DNA of 64,000 nt from an uncultured Gammaproteobacteria bacterium (GTDB lineage Bacteria; Pseudomonadota; Gammaproteobacteria; Arenicellales; JAANXG01): assembly GCA_947259705.1 (NCBI GenBank), contig CAMYNL010000004.1:26658-90657 (forward strand), written 5' to 3'. Below, piece by piece: positions 14,996 to 22,430 of this stretch; positions within the stretch are counted from its first letter, which is position 1, and every line of letters starts with the position of its first letter. A program made the translations under genes and the position numbers. The notes beneath the pieces were generated by a model. It did no database searches and was not told the DNA's origin. It worked only from the letters and a program-made list of their open reading frames with translations.

Positions 14996-16342
14996 ATGAC
15001 TAGCTGCAGCAACCTTGCCAAAACAAGCGGCGTACTCGGTGCCGTGATTGTCTGCCTCACATTCTCGTCGATCGCGAGCGCTACAAATGGTCTGTTCGGT
15101 CACGCCTACGGTGTGCGCCAGGCAGGTATCGCCGGCAGCGGGGTTGCGTTCCCGCAGGACCCGCTCATCGCCGCGATCAATCCTTCGGGGGTGGCGTATG
15201 TGGGCCGCCGAAACGAGATCGGGGTGGCACTCTTCAGTCCCATGCGGTCCTACGAGGTTACCGGCGTTTCGCCGCCGCCACCCAACGGCTTCCCGCCCTT
15301 CGCCGGCCCCAAGGTTGACAGCGACAGCGAGTTTTTCGTGGTGCCGGACCTTGGGTTTGCCTGGCCGATTGATGACCAGAGCAGTTTCGGGCTTGCCATC
15401 TATGGCAACGGTGGCATGAACACCGATTGGCCGGCCGCGGACACCCCCTTCGGTGCGGGCACCTTCGGCGCCGCGGCGGTCCCGGGCGCAACCATCGACG
15501 CTGGTGTGGATTATGCCCAGTTATTCACTAATTTCACCTACGCCCGCAAGTTCGCCGATGGACGCGCCTCTTGGGGGGTATCCGCGCTGATCAACTACTC
15601 ACGCATCGAGATGAAGGGTCTGGCGGCGTTCGCTCCCTTCTCGCTGGACCCCGCGCGCCTCACCGACCAGGGCCATGACTCCGCTTTCGGGTTCGGCGCC
15701 AAGATCGGTATCCAGGGCGACATCGCCAATGGGGTGACGCTGGCTGCCTCCTACCAGTCCAAGATAAAGAACGAGTTCGACGATTATGCGGGCCTGTTTC
15801 CCAACGGCGGAGAACTGGACATCCCACCGGTACTGCAGGCTGGCGTAGCGGCCGATGTGGGCCCAGGCAAACTGACCTTCGATGTCCAGTATATCTTCTA
15901 CGAGGACAGCGACGGTATCGGAAACACTTCGTTGATCCTGCCCACACAGTGTGTACCATCGCGACCTTTTACGCCCAACCCCGTTGCTTCCGGAGACGGT
16001 TGCCTGGGTGGCAAGCTCGGGTTCGGTTGGGAGGACATGACCGTGTTCAAGGCGGGCTATACGTGGAAGGCCGGTAATGGCTGGACCTGGCGTGTGGGCG
16101 GCAGCATCGGTGACAACCCGGTCAAGGAAGAAGAAGTGACCTTGAATATCATCGCGCCGGGCGTGATCGAGGACCATATAACCTTCGGGTTCAGCAAGGC
16201 GCTGAGCGGCAAGAAAGAGTTCAGCCTGGCGTTCATGTACGCTCCGGAAAATTGCGTTGCGGGCCCCGACCTGTTCACCCCCGGCAAGCAGGTGGAGCTG
16301 TGCATGGACCAGTATCAGCTCAACGCCGGGTTTAGCTTCTGA
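14996..16342 (+). CDS. OmpP1/FadL/TodX-family outer-membrane hydrophobe transporter
   Basis: 448 residues. A signal peptide ends near SSIASA, and the mature N-terminus TNGLFGHAYGVRQAGIAGSG matches the FadL N-terminal plug region, followed by alternating amphipathic beta-strands and a C-terminal Phe (AGFSF), as required for outer-membrane assembly. FadL-family channels move long-chain fatty acids, aromatic or other hydrophobic molecules across the outer membrane. Start ATG 14996 has a strong GGAGG. A 97-nt gap with a perfect hairpin separates it from a secreted SCP2-like gene, which may handle the same class of ligand. Confidence 0.92.
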   Translation: MTSCSNLAKTSGVLGAVIVCLTFSSIASATNGLFGHAYGVRQAGIAGSGVAFPQDPLIAAINPSGVAYVGRRNEIGVALFSPMRSYEVTGVSPPPPNGFPPFAGPKVDSDSEFFVVPDLGFAWPIDDQSSFGLAIYGNGGMNTDWPAADTPFGAGTFGAAAVPGATIDAGVDYAQLFTNFTYARKFADGRASWGVSALINYSRIEMKGLAAFAPFSLDPARLTDQGHDSAFGFGAKIGIQGDIANGVTLAASYQSKIKNEFDDYAGLFPNGGELDIPPVLQAGVAADVGPGKLTFDVQYIFYEDSDGIGNTSLILPTQCVPSRPFTPNPVASGDGCLGGKLGFGWEDMTVFKAGYTWKAGNGWTWRVGGSIGDNPVKEEEVTLNIIAPGVIEDHITFGFSKALSGKKEFSLAFMYAPENCVAGPDLFTPGKQVELCMDQYQLNAGFSF

Positions 16343-16371
16343 GTTGATTCACGTCAGAATCAGTGGAATCC

Positions 16372-16398
16372 ACGGAGGCCGCTCGACGCGGCCTCCGT
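16372..16398 (+). terminator. Perfect 11-bp hairpin downstream of the FadL-type gene
   Basis: ACGGAGGCCGC (16372-16382), a 5-nt loop TCGAC and GCGGCCTCCGT (16388-16398) form a perfect, GC-rich stem 30 nt past the porin stop. The following CAGTTTGACC is not a proper U-tract, so intrinsic termination may be partial, attenuating rather than blocking transcription into the next gene. Confidence 0.55.
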
Positions 16399-16439
16399 CA
16401 GTTTGACCATCAACCGAACCTATATGAAGAGCCATAATA

Positions 16440-16952
16440 ATGAGATACGTCCTCCATGCACTGGTTGTCGCCAGCGCAATCACATCAATCACCCACGCCC
16501 AGTCCGTCATACTGATGTCACCCGAGTGGGCGCAGCAGGCCTGCGCGGCCTGGAACGAGCAGCCGGCGTTGACCGAGGAACTGGGAAGCTCGGGCTGGGC
16601 GGAGAACAACAAGGACCGCGGCTACAAGGTGCTCCACGTATATCGCAAGGATTGTCCGGACAGCCCCATAGTGGAACTGCGCATCGAACACCGGGAAGGC
16701 AAGGCGACATGCGCCTACGGCGGACCGGTGGAAAATCAGGTACTCGACACGGATGCGGATTACCTGATGTATGCCGATACACGCCGCTGGCAGGAAATGG
16801 GCGCGGGCAGGTATGGGCCAATGCGCGCCATGATGTTCCGGCGTCTCCGGTTCGAGGGCCCCAAGTGGGAGGCCATGCGCAACATGGGCCCGTTCGAGCA
16901 GTTTCTGCTGCTGGTGGGGAAAGTGGATTCTGATCTGACTGAATGTCCCTAG
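16440..16952 (+). CDS. Secreted protein with SCP2-like lipid-binding domain
   Basis: 170 residues with a signal peptide (MRYVLHALVVASAITSITHA, cleavage after ~20). The mature part, including LMYADTRRWQEMGAG and MMFRRLRFEGPKWEAM, followed by FEQFLLLVGKV, resembles the sterol-carrier-protein-2 (SCP2) fold, in which a hydrophobic cavity binds lipids. Four Cys (in QQACAAW, RKDCPDS, ATCAYG and TECP) could form disulfides in the periplasm. Its position just after the FadL-type porin suggests it may receive hydrophobic cargo in the periplasm; this is inference. The ribosome site is weak. Confidence 0.7.
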   Translation: MRYVLHALVVASAITSITHAQSVILMSPEWAQQACAAWNEQPALTEELGSSGWAENNKDRGYKVLHVYRKDCPDSPIVELRIEHREGKATCAYGGPVENQVLDTDADYLMYADTRRWQEMGAGRYGPMRAMMFRRLRFEGPKWEAMRNMGPFEQFLLLVGKVDSDLTECP

Positions 16953-16977
16953 ATGGAGCGCTTCGTCCGGTAACGGC

Positions 16978-17005
16978 TTTCAATATCAGAAATTATTGCT
17001 ATGCT
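16978..17005 (+). promoter_or_regulatory. Candidate sigma70 promoter for the PilU-type gene
   Basis: TTTCAA (16978-16983) and TATGCT (17000-17005) are separated by 16 bp, in a local AT-rich patch 33 nt before the start at 17038. Both hexamers deviate from consensus. Confidence 0.35.
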
Positions 17006-17037
17006 TAGCCGGAGAGTGAATCCCCGCACGTCCTGCT

Positions 17038-18219
17038 ATGGAAACTGGTGACCGGATGAACGAGCCCGAACCCCAAGCCACCGCCGTGGTGTCCAAGCTG
17101 CGGTCGAATGATATACCCGCGGCGCCGGCCAGCGAGGGCAGCGATCCATTGCGGTTCTTCAGCCATTTGCTCGCCTATGCAGTGGAGGCCGAGGCCTCTG
17201 ATATACACATGCACGCCAAGAATCACCCCATAATCCGGGTGGACAGCGTGCTGCGTCCGGCCCGCGAGTACCCAGTGATGACGGTCGCTGACATGGAACA
17301 GCTGGCGCGTAAGATCATGACGCCGCGGCACTGGGACATCTTCCAGAAGCAGTGCCAGGTCGATGTTTCCATCGGCATCAAAAACATCGGTCGCGTCCGC
17401 GTCAACGTGTTCTATCAACGCGGCACTATCGCAATGTCGCTGCGCGTGATCAACACCAAGATTCCCACGCCGGAGGATCTCAACCTCCCGCCGCTGGTCA
17501 AGGAGTTCGTGCGCTTTGAACGAGGGCTGGTGATCCTGACCGGCGCCACCGGTTCGGGCAAGTCCACCACCATTGCCTCGCTGATCAACGAGATCAATTT
17601 CAAGTACGCGAAGCACATCATCACCATTGAGGACCCAATCGAGTACTTGTTCAACGAGCGAACCTGCATCATCTCGCAGCGTGAACTCGGCGTAGATGCG
17701 GTTTCGTTCGCCCTTGCCATGACGGCGGCGCTGCGTGAGGACCCTGACGTGATTCTGCTGGGCGAAATGCGCGATTCTCAGACCATCGAGACGGCGCTCA
17801 CCGCCGCCGAGACCGGCCATCTGGTTTTTTCCACCCTGCACGCACCTGCGGCCGCGGAGACCATCACGCGTATTATTTCGTCCTTCGCTCCGGAAGCTCA
17901 ACCCACGATTCGTTCGAAGCTGGCGCAGAACCTGCGCGCGGTGGTGGCGCAGCGATTGTTGCCGCGCGCAAACACAGAAGGCCGCGTGGTTGCGTGCGAG
18001 ATCATGACCGTAGGGCCGCGGGTGCAGGAACTGGTCCTCGATCCGTTGCGTGTCAAGGACATCGCAGATCTGGTCAAGAAGAGCACTACGGTGGAGGGCA
18101 TGGTGTCCTTTGACCAGCACCTGTTCGAACTTTGCAGACGCGGTGAAATCACCGAAGAGATCGCGTTACAGCACGCCTCCAGCGCCACCGACCTGAAGCT
18201 CAAACTGGACGGCTTCTAA
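17038..18219 (+). CDS. PilT/PilU-family type IV pilus retraction ATPase
   Basis: 393 residues. The N-terminal PAS-like part (EASDIHMHAKNHPIIRVD) is followed by Walker A GATGSGKSTT, the Asp box ITIEDPIEYLF, Walker B DPDVILLGEMRD and the His box TGHLVFSTLHA. These define the secretion-ATPase family, retraction branch. The C-terminus SFDQHLFELCRRGEIT..ALQHASSATDLKL resembles PilU rather than PilT, which has an AIRNLIRE motif. It would hydrolyse ATP at the inner-membrane base of the pilus to drive pilin depolymerisation. It stands alone here, about 36 kb from pilBCD. An in-frame ATG at 17056 (MNEPEPQ) is an alternative start. Confidence 0.9.
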   Translation: METGDRMNEPEPQATAVVSKLRSNDIPAAPASEGSDPLRFFSHLLAYAVEAEASDIHMHAKNHPIIRVDSVLRPAREYPVMTVADMEQLARKIMTPRHWDIFQKQCQVDVSIGIKNIGRVRVNVFYQRGTIAMSLRVINTKIPTPEDLNLPPLVKEFVRFERGLVILTGATGSGKSTTIASLINEINFKYAKHIITIEDPIEYLFNERTCIISQRELGVDAVSFALAMTAALREDPDVILLGEMRDSQTIETALTAAETGHLVFSTLHAPAAAETITRIISSFAPEAQPTIRSKLAQNLRAVVAQRLLPRANTEGRVVACEIMTVGPRVQELVLDPLRVKDIADLVKKSTTVEGMVSFDQHLFELCRRGEITEEIALQHASSATDLKLKLDGF

Positions 18220-18230
18220 GGACCCGGCCT

Positions 18231-18258
18231 GCCGCAGACGCAAAAACCGCGCTGCGGC
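18231..18258 (+). terminator. Possible weak terminator after the PilU-type gene
   Basis: GCCGCAG (18231-18237) and CTGCGGC (18252-18258) can pair across a 14-nt loop just after the stop codon at 18219. No U-tract follows, so this is a weak candidate. Confidence 0.3.
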
Positions 18259-18275
18259 CCCGCATAAAAATAACT

Positions 18276-18300
18276 TATAATCCCGGTTCCCCCAACCGGG
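18276..18300 (+). promoter_or_regulatory. -10 element and inverted repeat upstream of the LysR gene
   Basis: A consensus TATAAT (18276-18281) is immediately followed by the inverted repeat CCCGGTT-CCCCC-AACCGGG (18282-18300). The LysR gene starts at 18311. No good -35 is seen, as expected for an activated or autoregulated promoter. The repeat overlaps the expected transcription start and could be an operator or an RNA hairpin at the 5' end. Confidence 0.5.
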
Positions 18301-18310
18301 CGCAGCTTCC

Positions 18311-19219
18311 ATGGCCGACCGCAGACTACAGGTATTTCACACCGTTGCGCGGTTGCTGAGTTTTACCAAGGCAGCCGAGGCACTGCACATGACGCAGCCT
18401 GCGGTCACCTTCCAGATCCGGCAGCTGGAGGAATACTTCAACACCCGCCTGTTCGATCGCACCCACAACAAGATCAGTCTCACCGAGGCCGGTGATCAGG
18501 TGTTCGTCTACGCCGAACGCATCATTGCTCTGTACAACGAGATGGACAATCAAGTGCGGAGGCTCACCGGTGATGTGATAGGGGTTCTGGTGGTGGGGGC
18601 CAGCACCACGCTGGCGGAGTACCGCATTCCCACATTACTGGGTGATTTCCAGGCCAAGTTTCAGGACGTGAAACTACGGCTGAAGGTCTCCAACACCCTA
18701 GGTGTCGTACAGATGGTCGAGAACAACGAAGTGGATGTTGGTGTGGTGGAGGCGCCGGTCAGCAACAAGAATCTGTTCGTACGTGTCTGTTGGCGCGACC
18801 AGCTTATGGTGGTCTGCCCGCCGGATCACCCGCTGTCTGGATGCGACCACCTGAGCCCAGGAAATCTGGTGCCTTATCCCTTCATCGGGCGCGAGGAGGG
18901 ATCCGGGACGCGGGAAGTAGTCGAGGACTATTTCACTAGTCATGGCGCCGATCTAGGCGATCTCGCCATCACCATGGAATTCGGCAGTCCGGAGGCTGTC
19001 AAGAGTGCGGTAGAGGCCGGTCTGGGCCTGTCGATAATTTCCCGCGACACCTGTTCCAAGGAGCTCAAACTAGGGACCCTGTGCGCGATTCCGCTCGACC
19101 CACCGATGACCAGGCCCTTCTCGCTTGTCTATCAGCGCCAGAAATTCCGCCTGCGGGCAATGGAGGAGTTTCTCGCATTCGTCGAGCAGCGCTGCGATCC
19201 TGACACAGGCAGCGAATGA
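18311..19219 (+). CDS. LysR-family transcriptional regulator
   Basis: 302 residues. The N-terminal winged HTH (FHTVARLLSFTKAAEALHMTQPAVTFQIRQLE) is classical LysR, and the rest is a periplasmic-binding-protein-like effector domain with GVLVVGASTTLAEYRIP and SPEAVKSAVEAGLGLSIIS. The overall pattern is close to the CysL/CbbR-like subgroup that senses anions or metabolites, but the effector cannot be named. LysR proteins usually regulate a divergent neighbour; here the upstream neighbour points the same way, so the target may be elsewhere. Its stop overlaps the ATG of the next gene (ATGA), coupling a small protein of unknown function to it. Confidence 0.9.
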   Translation: MADRRLQVFHTVARLLSFTKAAEALHMTQPAVTFQIRQLEEYFNTRLFDRTHNKISLTEAGDQVFVYAERIIALYNEMDNQVRRLTGDVIGVLVVGASTTLAEYRIPTLLGDFQAKFQDVKLRLKVSNTLGVVQMVENNEVDVGVVEAPVSNKNLFVRVCWRDQLMVVCPPDHPLSGCDHLSPGNLVPYPFIGREEGSGTREVVEDYFTSHGADLGDLAITMEFGSPEAVKSAVEAGLGLSIISRDTCSKELKLGTLCAIPLDPPMTRPFSLVYQRQKFRLRAMEEFLAFVEQRCDPDTGSE

Positions 19220-19557
19220 TCGGAGACGAGCGCGAGTTGCTGCGCCTGTTCCGCAAGCTGTCCGTGCAACAGCGCAGCGGGCTGATCGACTATGCCGCGT
19301 ATCTGGCCCAGCAAGCGGATCGGGAACCCGACACCGTACTCGAGGTGGTGCCCATCCCCCGCCCCGCCGAGGAATCGGTGATTGCGGCGATCAAACGCCT
19401 CACCGCAACCTACCCGATGCTGGAGCCGGAACAGCTGTTGAACCAGACCGCCGGACTGATGTTGCAGCATGTGACCCAGGGACGCGCGACCAGCGACGTG
19501 ATCGATGAACTGGAAAGGGCCTTTCTCTCCGCCTACGAGGAGCTTGAGGCACGGTAG
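19216..19557 (+). CDS. Uncharacterised 113-residue helical protein coupled to the LysR gene
   Basis: Starts at an ATG overlapping the LysR stop and runs 113 residues: MIGDERELLRLFRKLSVQQR..., largely predicted alpha-helical and charged, with no Cys, signal peptide or membrane segment. Motif-like parts are LSVQQRSGLIDYAAYLAQQ and PIPRPAEESVIAAIKRLTATYPMLEPEQLLNQ. I do not recognise the family. Translational coupling suggests it acts with the regulator, but its distribution could not be checked. It is convergent with the HAD phosphatase gene, 23 nt away. Confidence 0.65.
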   Translation: MIGDERELLRLFRKLSVQQRSGLIDYAAYLAQQADREPDTVLEVVPIPRPAEESVIAAIKRLTATYPMLEPEQLLNQTAGLMLQHVTQGRATSDVIDELERAFLSAYEELEAR

Positions 19558-19580
19558 CTCGGGACCTGGCTATGCCGAAT

Positions 19581-20267
19581 TCAACACCGATCCGCCGAAA
19601 TCTCCAGAATTGGCCAGCCACGCTGATTCGCTTCCGCAGTCAGCACCGGGTCCGGGTTCACCGCGACGGGATGGCTGACGGCGCGAAGCAACGGCAGGTC
19701 ATTGTGGGAATCACTGTAGAACCAGCTGTCGTCCAGTGATTCCCTGTTTGCGTCAAGCCAGGCCGATAACTTGGTCACTTTTCCCTCACGATAACTAGGT
19801 GTACCGTCAACCTCGCCGGTGAACTGCCCCGCAACCTGTTGCGGCTCGGAAGCGATCAGCGTTTCGATCCCGAATTCGTCCGCGATCGGCCGGGTGATAA
19901 AGCTGTTGGTAGCGGTAACGATGATGAGCCGATGACCTCGGACGCGATGGCTTTCCACCAGTTGACGGGCACTGGAAGTGATCATCGGGAGAATCTTTTC
20001 CTGCATGAATCGCTCCCGCCACTGTTCCAGCTCCGGCCGTGGATACCTTGTCAGTGGAGCCAGCTGAAAGCGGAGGAACTCACGTATATTCAGCCGCCCG
20101 GCCTCGTATTCCGCGTAATAGTACTCATGCTTGCGGCGCTGCTCGACCGGGTCCACCACACCCAGTTCGGCCAGAAATTCGCCCCAGGAATGATCACTGT
20201 CGCCTAGCAGAAGGGTATTGTCCAGGTCGAAAATGGCCAGCGGCACGACTGATGTCCTCGAATTCAT
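19581..20267 (-). CDS. HAD-IB family phosphatase (SerB-like)
   Basis: About 228 residues from the ATG at 20267 (MNSRTSVVPLAIFDLDNTLL); an ATG at 20288 is an alternative. Motif I is FDLDNTLL, motif II VTATN, motif III supplies Lys in REGKVTKL, and motif IV is SDSHNDLPLL. This is the HAD-IB pattern of phosphoserine-phosphatase-like enzymes with a helical cap inserted after motif I (WGEFLAELGVVDPVEQRRK). The substrate is unknown; phosphoserine or a similar small phosphate monoester is likely. The neighbouring divergent gene is rppH, an association also known in other gammaproteobacteria. Their starts are 103 bp apart. Confidence 0.88.
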   Translation of the reverse strand: MNSRTSVVPLAIFDLDNTLLLGDSDHSWGEFLAELGVVDPVEQRRKHEYYYAEYEAGRLNIREFLRFQLAPLTRYPRPELEQWRERFMQEKILPMITSSARQLVESHRVRGHRLIIVTATNSFITRPIADEFGIETLIASEPQQVAGQFTGEVDGTPSYREGKVTKLSAWLDANRESLDDSWFYSDSHNDLPLLRAVSHPVAVNPDPVLTAEANQRGWPILEISADRC

Positions 20268-20370
20268 TGACTCTGGGAAGTCCCTCATTCTAACCCGTAG
20301 CGGCGCCCGGTTTGAGTTGTCCAAGCATTCATGGAAAAATGGAAGCCGGACAGCAACCAATCCTTGCATC

Positions 20371-20925
20371 ATGCAAAGCTTTGACCCCGACAAGTCTGGC
20401 GCCGAGATCCATGCCAACGACGGCTACCGGCCGAACGTCGGCATCGTGCTGCTCAATCAGCTGAACCAGGTATTCTGGGCTCGTCGCGCGGGTCGCGACG
20501 GTTGGCAGTTCCCCCAGGGTGGCGTGAAGCGGAACGAGTCGGTGGAGCAGGCACTGTTCAGGGAGCTTTACGAGGAAGTTGGCCTGAAGCGGCAGCACGT
20601 TGCGATAGTTGGGCACACGCGAAGCTGGTTGCGATACGACCTTCCGGAGGAATATCTACGCCGCGTGCGTCCGCGCGGCAACCGTAAGTTTCGTGGTCAG
20701 AAGCAGGTCTGGTATCTGCTGCGATTGATTGGCGAGGAGTCGGCTGTAAGTCTGGATAACTCGAGAAAGCCGGAGTTTGACAAATGGATCTGGACCGACT
20801 GGTGGACAGCGGTCGAGGAGATCGTCGAGTTCAAGCGTGAGGTCTACGAGTTGGTCTGGGAGGAGTTGTGCCGGCACCTTCCGTCAAACCCCTTCTATCA
20901 ACCGTCCAGTTACCTGCGCCGCTGA
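20371..20925 (+). CDS. rppH: RNA pyrophosphohydrolase RppH
   Basis: The start is taken as the ATG at 20371 (MQSFDPDKSGAEIHANDGYRP), giving 184 residues; family proteins begin close to DGYRPNVGIVL. The Nudix box spans GGVKRNESVEQALFRELYEE, with VGL completing it. WARRAGRDGWQFPQGG and the C-terminal FKREVYELVWEEL match RppH. The enzyme removes pyrophosphate from the 5' end of primary transcripts to trigger RNase E decay. The N-terminus is about 13 residues longer than the usual 'MID.DGYRPNVG' form, and I see no strong ribosome site, so the exact start is uncertain. Confidence 0.93.
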   Translation: MQSFDPDKSGAEIHANDGYRPNVGIVLLNQLNQVFWARRAGRDGWQFPQGGVKRNESVEQALFRELYEEVGLKRQHVAIVGHTRSWLRYDLPEEYLRRVRPRGNRKFRGQKQVWYLLRLIGEESAVSLDNSRKPEFDKWIWTDWWTAVEEIVEFKREVYELVWEELCRHLPSNPFYQPSSYLRR

Positions 20926-21004
20926 ACGCCGCTCACTGAACACCGACTTGGGCTGACATGAGGTACCATCGGTGGGCGCGCGGACAGCGAATGCACCGAT
21001 GATG

Positions 21005-21529
21005 CTAGCGCCGTGCCTGAACCACGCGGATTCGTCTCACGACGCCCGACTCAAAGTCAAACTCCACGCCTCGTCTCGAATAGGTTAATCGATGCCCCTC
21101 GCTGTTGTCCGGCCGCCCATAGATAGATCGGATCTGGTGAGGGGTCATACCGAACCGTGCCCCCTCGGTTGACTGAAACGCGGAACCCATTGTCCCCCGC
21201 ACCTCGATGGTCGTCACCCGAGAGGGTCCCGACAGCAGCACCTCGGTATTGGGGCCCACCTGATAGCCCCAGATCCGGTTGGATCGGAAGAACCCGGTGC
21301 GGCGCATTCCCACGGGTTCACCCCAGACTTGCGCCACCTGCACAAAGCTATGGCCCAGTTGGACGCTGCGAAACCCCACGCCCGGTCGTATGAAGATGTC
21401 CTGTTGCAGATAGCGGGTTATGACCTCGCCCGTCGCCGGCGGAGGCGCTTGTGCCTCGAGCAACGCACCGTGGATCAGGGCGATGGCACCGATCAGCAGA
21501 CGGCCCGCAGTGTTCGCGTGGTTTGACAT
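21005..21529 (-). CDS. Exported protein with BamE/SmpA-like repeats
   Basis: 174 residues. An N-terminal signal peptide (about 1-27, ending ...GALLEAQA) lacks a lipobox Cys, so it is soluble periplasmic or possibly membrane-tethered. The mature part looks like two beta-rich halves: GHSFVQVAQVWGEPVGMRR...RIWGYQVG and GMTPHQIRSIYGRPD...LTYSRRGVEFDFE. Each resembles the 'G.s..eV...lG.P....' pattern of SmpA/BamE-like domains, which serve in outer-membrane assembly or as inhibitors. The assignment is structural resemblance only. It is convergent with rppH, with a 79-nt spacer. Confidence 0.6.
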   Translation of the reverse strand: MSNHANTAGRLLIGAIALIHGALLEAQAPPPATGEVITRYLQQDIFIRPGVGFRSVQLGHSFVQVAQVWGEPVGMRRTGFFRSNRIWGYQVGPNTEVLLSGPSRVTTIEVRGTMGSAFQSTEGARFGMTPHQIRSIYGRPDNSEGHRLTYSRRGVEFDFESGVVRRIRVVQARR

Positions 21530-21596
21530 CGATGACAGTATAGCAGGATCATAATATTACGAGCCCCCGCCGGGCACTTAAACAACGACGTTTGAA

Positions 21597-21914
21597 CTAA
21601 CCGGGTAACCGGTCGATCTCTTCTTCGTGATGAAGTACGAAGTTTTCGACTTGTTTCCCCATCATCACAACGGCGCCATGATGTCGAATATTGTCATCTC
21701 GCGTATACTGAAACTCGAATGTGCGCCTGAACGCGAGGCCGTCTATGGTTCTGCGCAGTGCAATTGACCGAAGATTTACCGTGCCGTCCAGGAACTGCAG
21801 ATCGACCTGCCGGCAATACTCTTTCGCCACAGCCGTGGCAACCTCGCGTGCCCGCATACCGTCCAGAAAGTACCATACGAAAACACTGGTGCAGAGCAGG
21901 ATTATGACAACCAC
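21597..21914 (-). CDS. DUF3301-family membrane-anchored protein
   Basis: The best guess start is the GTG at 21914; the frame continues upstream into the divergent macrodomain gene. About 105 residues: a single N-terminal hydrophobic helix ([19 protein letters not shown]), then [14 protein letters not shown] and [16 protein letters not shown], which match the DUF3301 pattern of small inner-membrane proteins with a cytoplasmic tail. Function is unknown for this family. The start codons of this gene and the opposite macrodomain gene are under 25 nt apart, so each promoter must lie inside the other gene or further upstream. Confidence 0.7.
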   Translation of the reverse strand: MVVIILLCTSVFVWYFLDGMRAREVATAVAKEYCRQVDLQFLDGTVNLRSIALRRTIDGLAFRRTFEFQYTRDDNIRHHGAVVMMGKQVENFVLHHEEEIDRLPG

Positions 21915-21932
21915 GATTGTCTGGATCAGGTG

Positions 21933-22430
21933 ATGATTGAGGTGGTGCGCGGAGATATTACCACTTTGCAGGTTGATGCGATCGTTAACGCGGCAAACAG
22001 TTCGCTGCTGGGTGGAGGAGGCGTTGATGGCGCGATACACCGGGCCGCCGGTCCCCGACTCCTGGAAGCATGTCGCCGAGTCGGCGGCTGTCCTGTGGGC
22101 AAATCACGGATAACGGGGGGCTTCGACCTTCCGGCAAATTGGGTCATTCACACGGTAGGACCGGTGTGGCAGGGCGGTGAATGCGACGAGCCGGAGCTGC
22201 TCTCGGCATGTTATCGAAATTCATTCGAACTGGCGCTGCAGAACGGGAAAATTGCAAGTATCGCATTCCCCGGTATCAGCACCGGGGTGTACGGTTATCC
22301 GAAGCGCGACGCCGCAATCAGAGCCCTGACCGAAATGAGGCGCTACGACAGTCGCTTCGAGCGTATCATTGCATGCTGCTTCGGCGCGCAAGACGAAGAG
22401 ATCTATAAAGAAGAGATGAGTCGTCGATGA
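21933..22430 (+). CDS. Macrodomain protein, YmdB-like O-acetyl-ADP-ribose deacetylase
   Basis: 165 residues from ATG 21933 (GTG at 21930 also in frame). Macrodomain signatures are clear: [38 protein letters not shown], and [10 protein letters not shown] near the C-terminus. These residues bind ADP-ribose; E. coli YmdB-type members hydrolyse O-acetyl-ADP-ribose and can remove ADP-ribose from proteins. Its stop overlaps the ATG of a transpeptidase gene (ATGA), an unexpected pairing with cell-wall synthesis. Confidence 0.92.
   Translation: MIEVVRGDITTLQVDAIVNAANSSLLGGGGVDGAIHRAAGPRLLEACRRVGGCPVGKSRITGGFDLPANWVIHTVGPVWQGGECDEPELLSACYRNSFELALQNGKIASIAFPGISTGVYGYPKRDAAIRALTEMRRYDSRFERIIACCFGAQDEEIYKEEMSRR

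Noticed and set aside
14619-14999. 126-residue open frame in the intergenic region before the FadL-type gene
   Set aside because: Unusual composition, no ribosome site, no motif, and it ends in the start of the porin gene; treated as non-coding.
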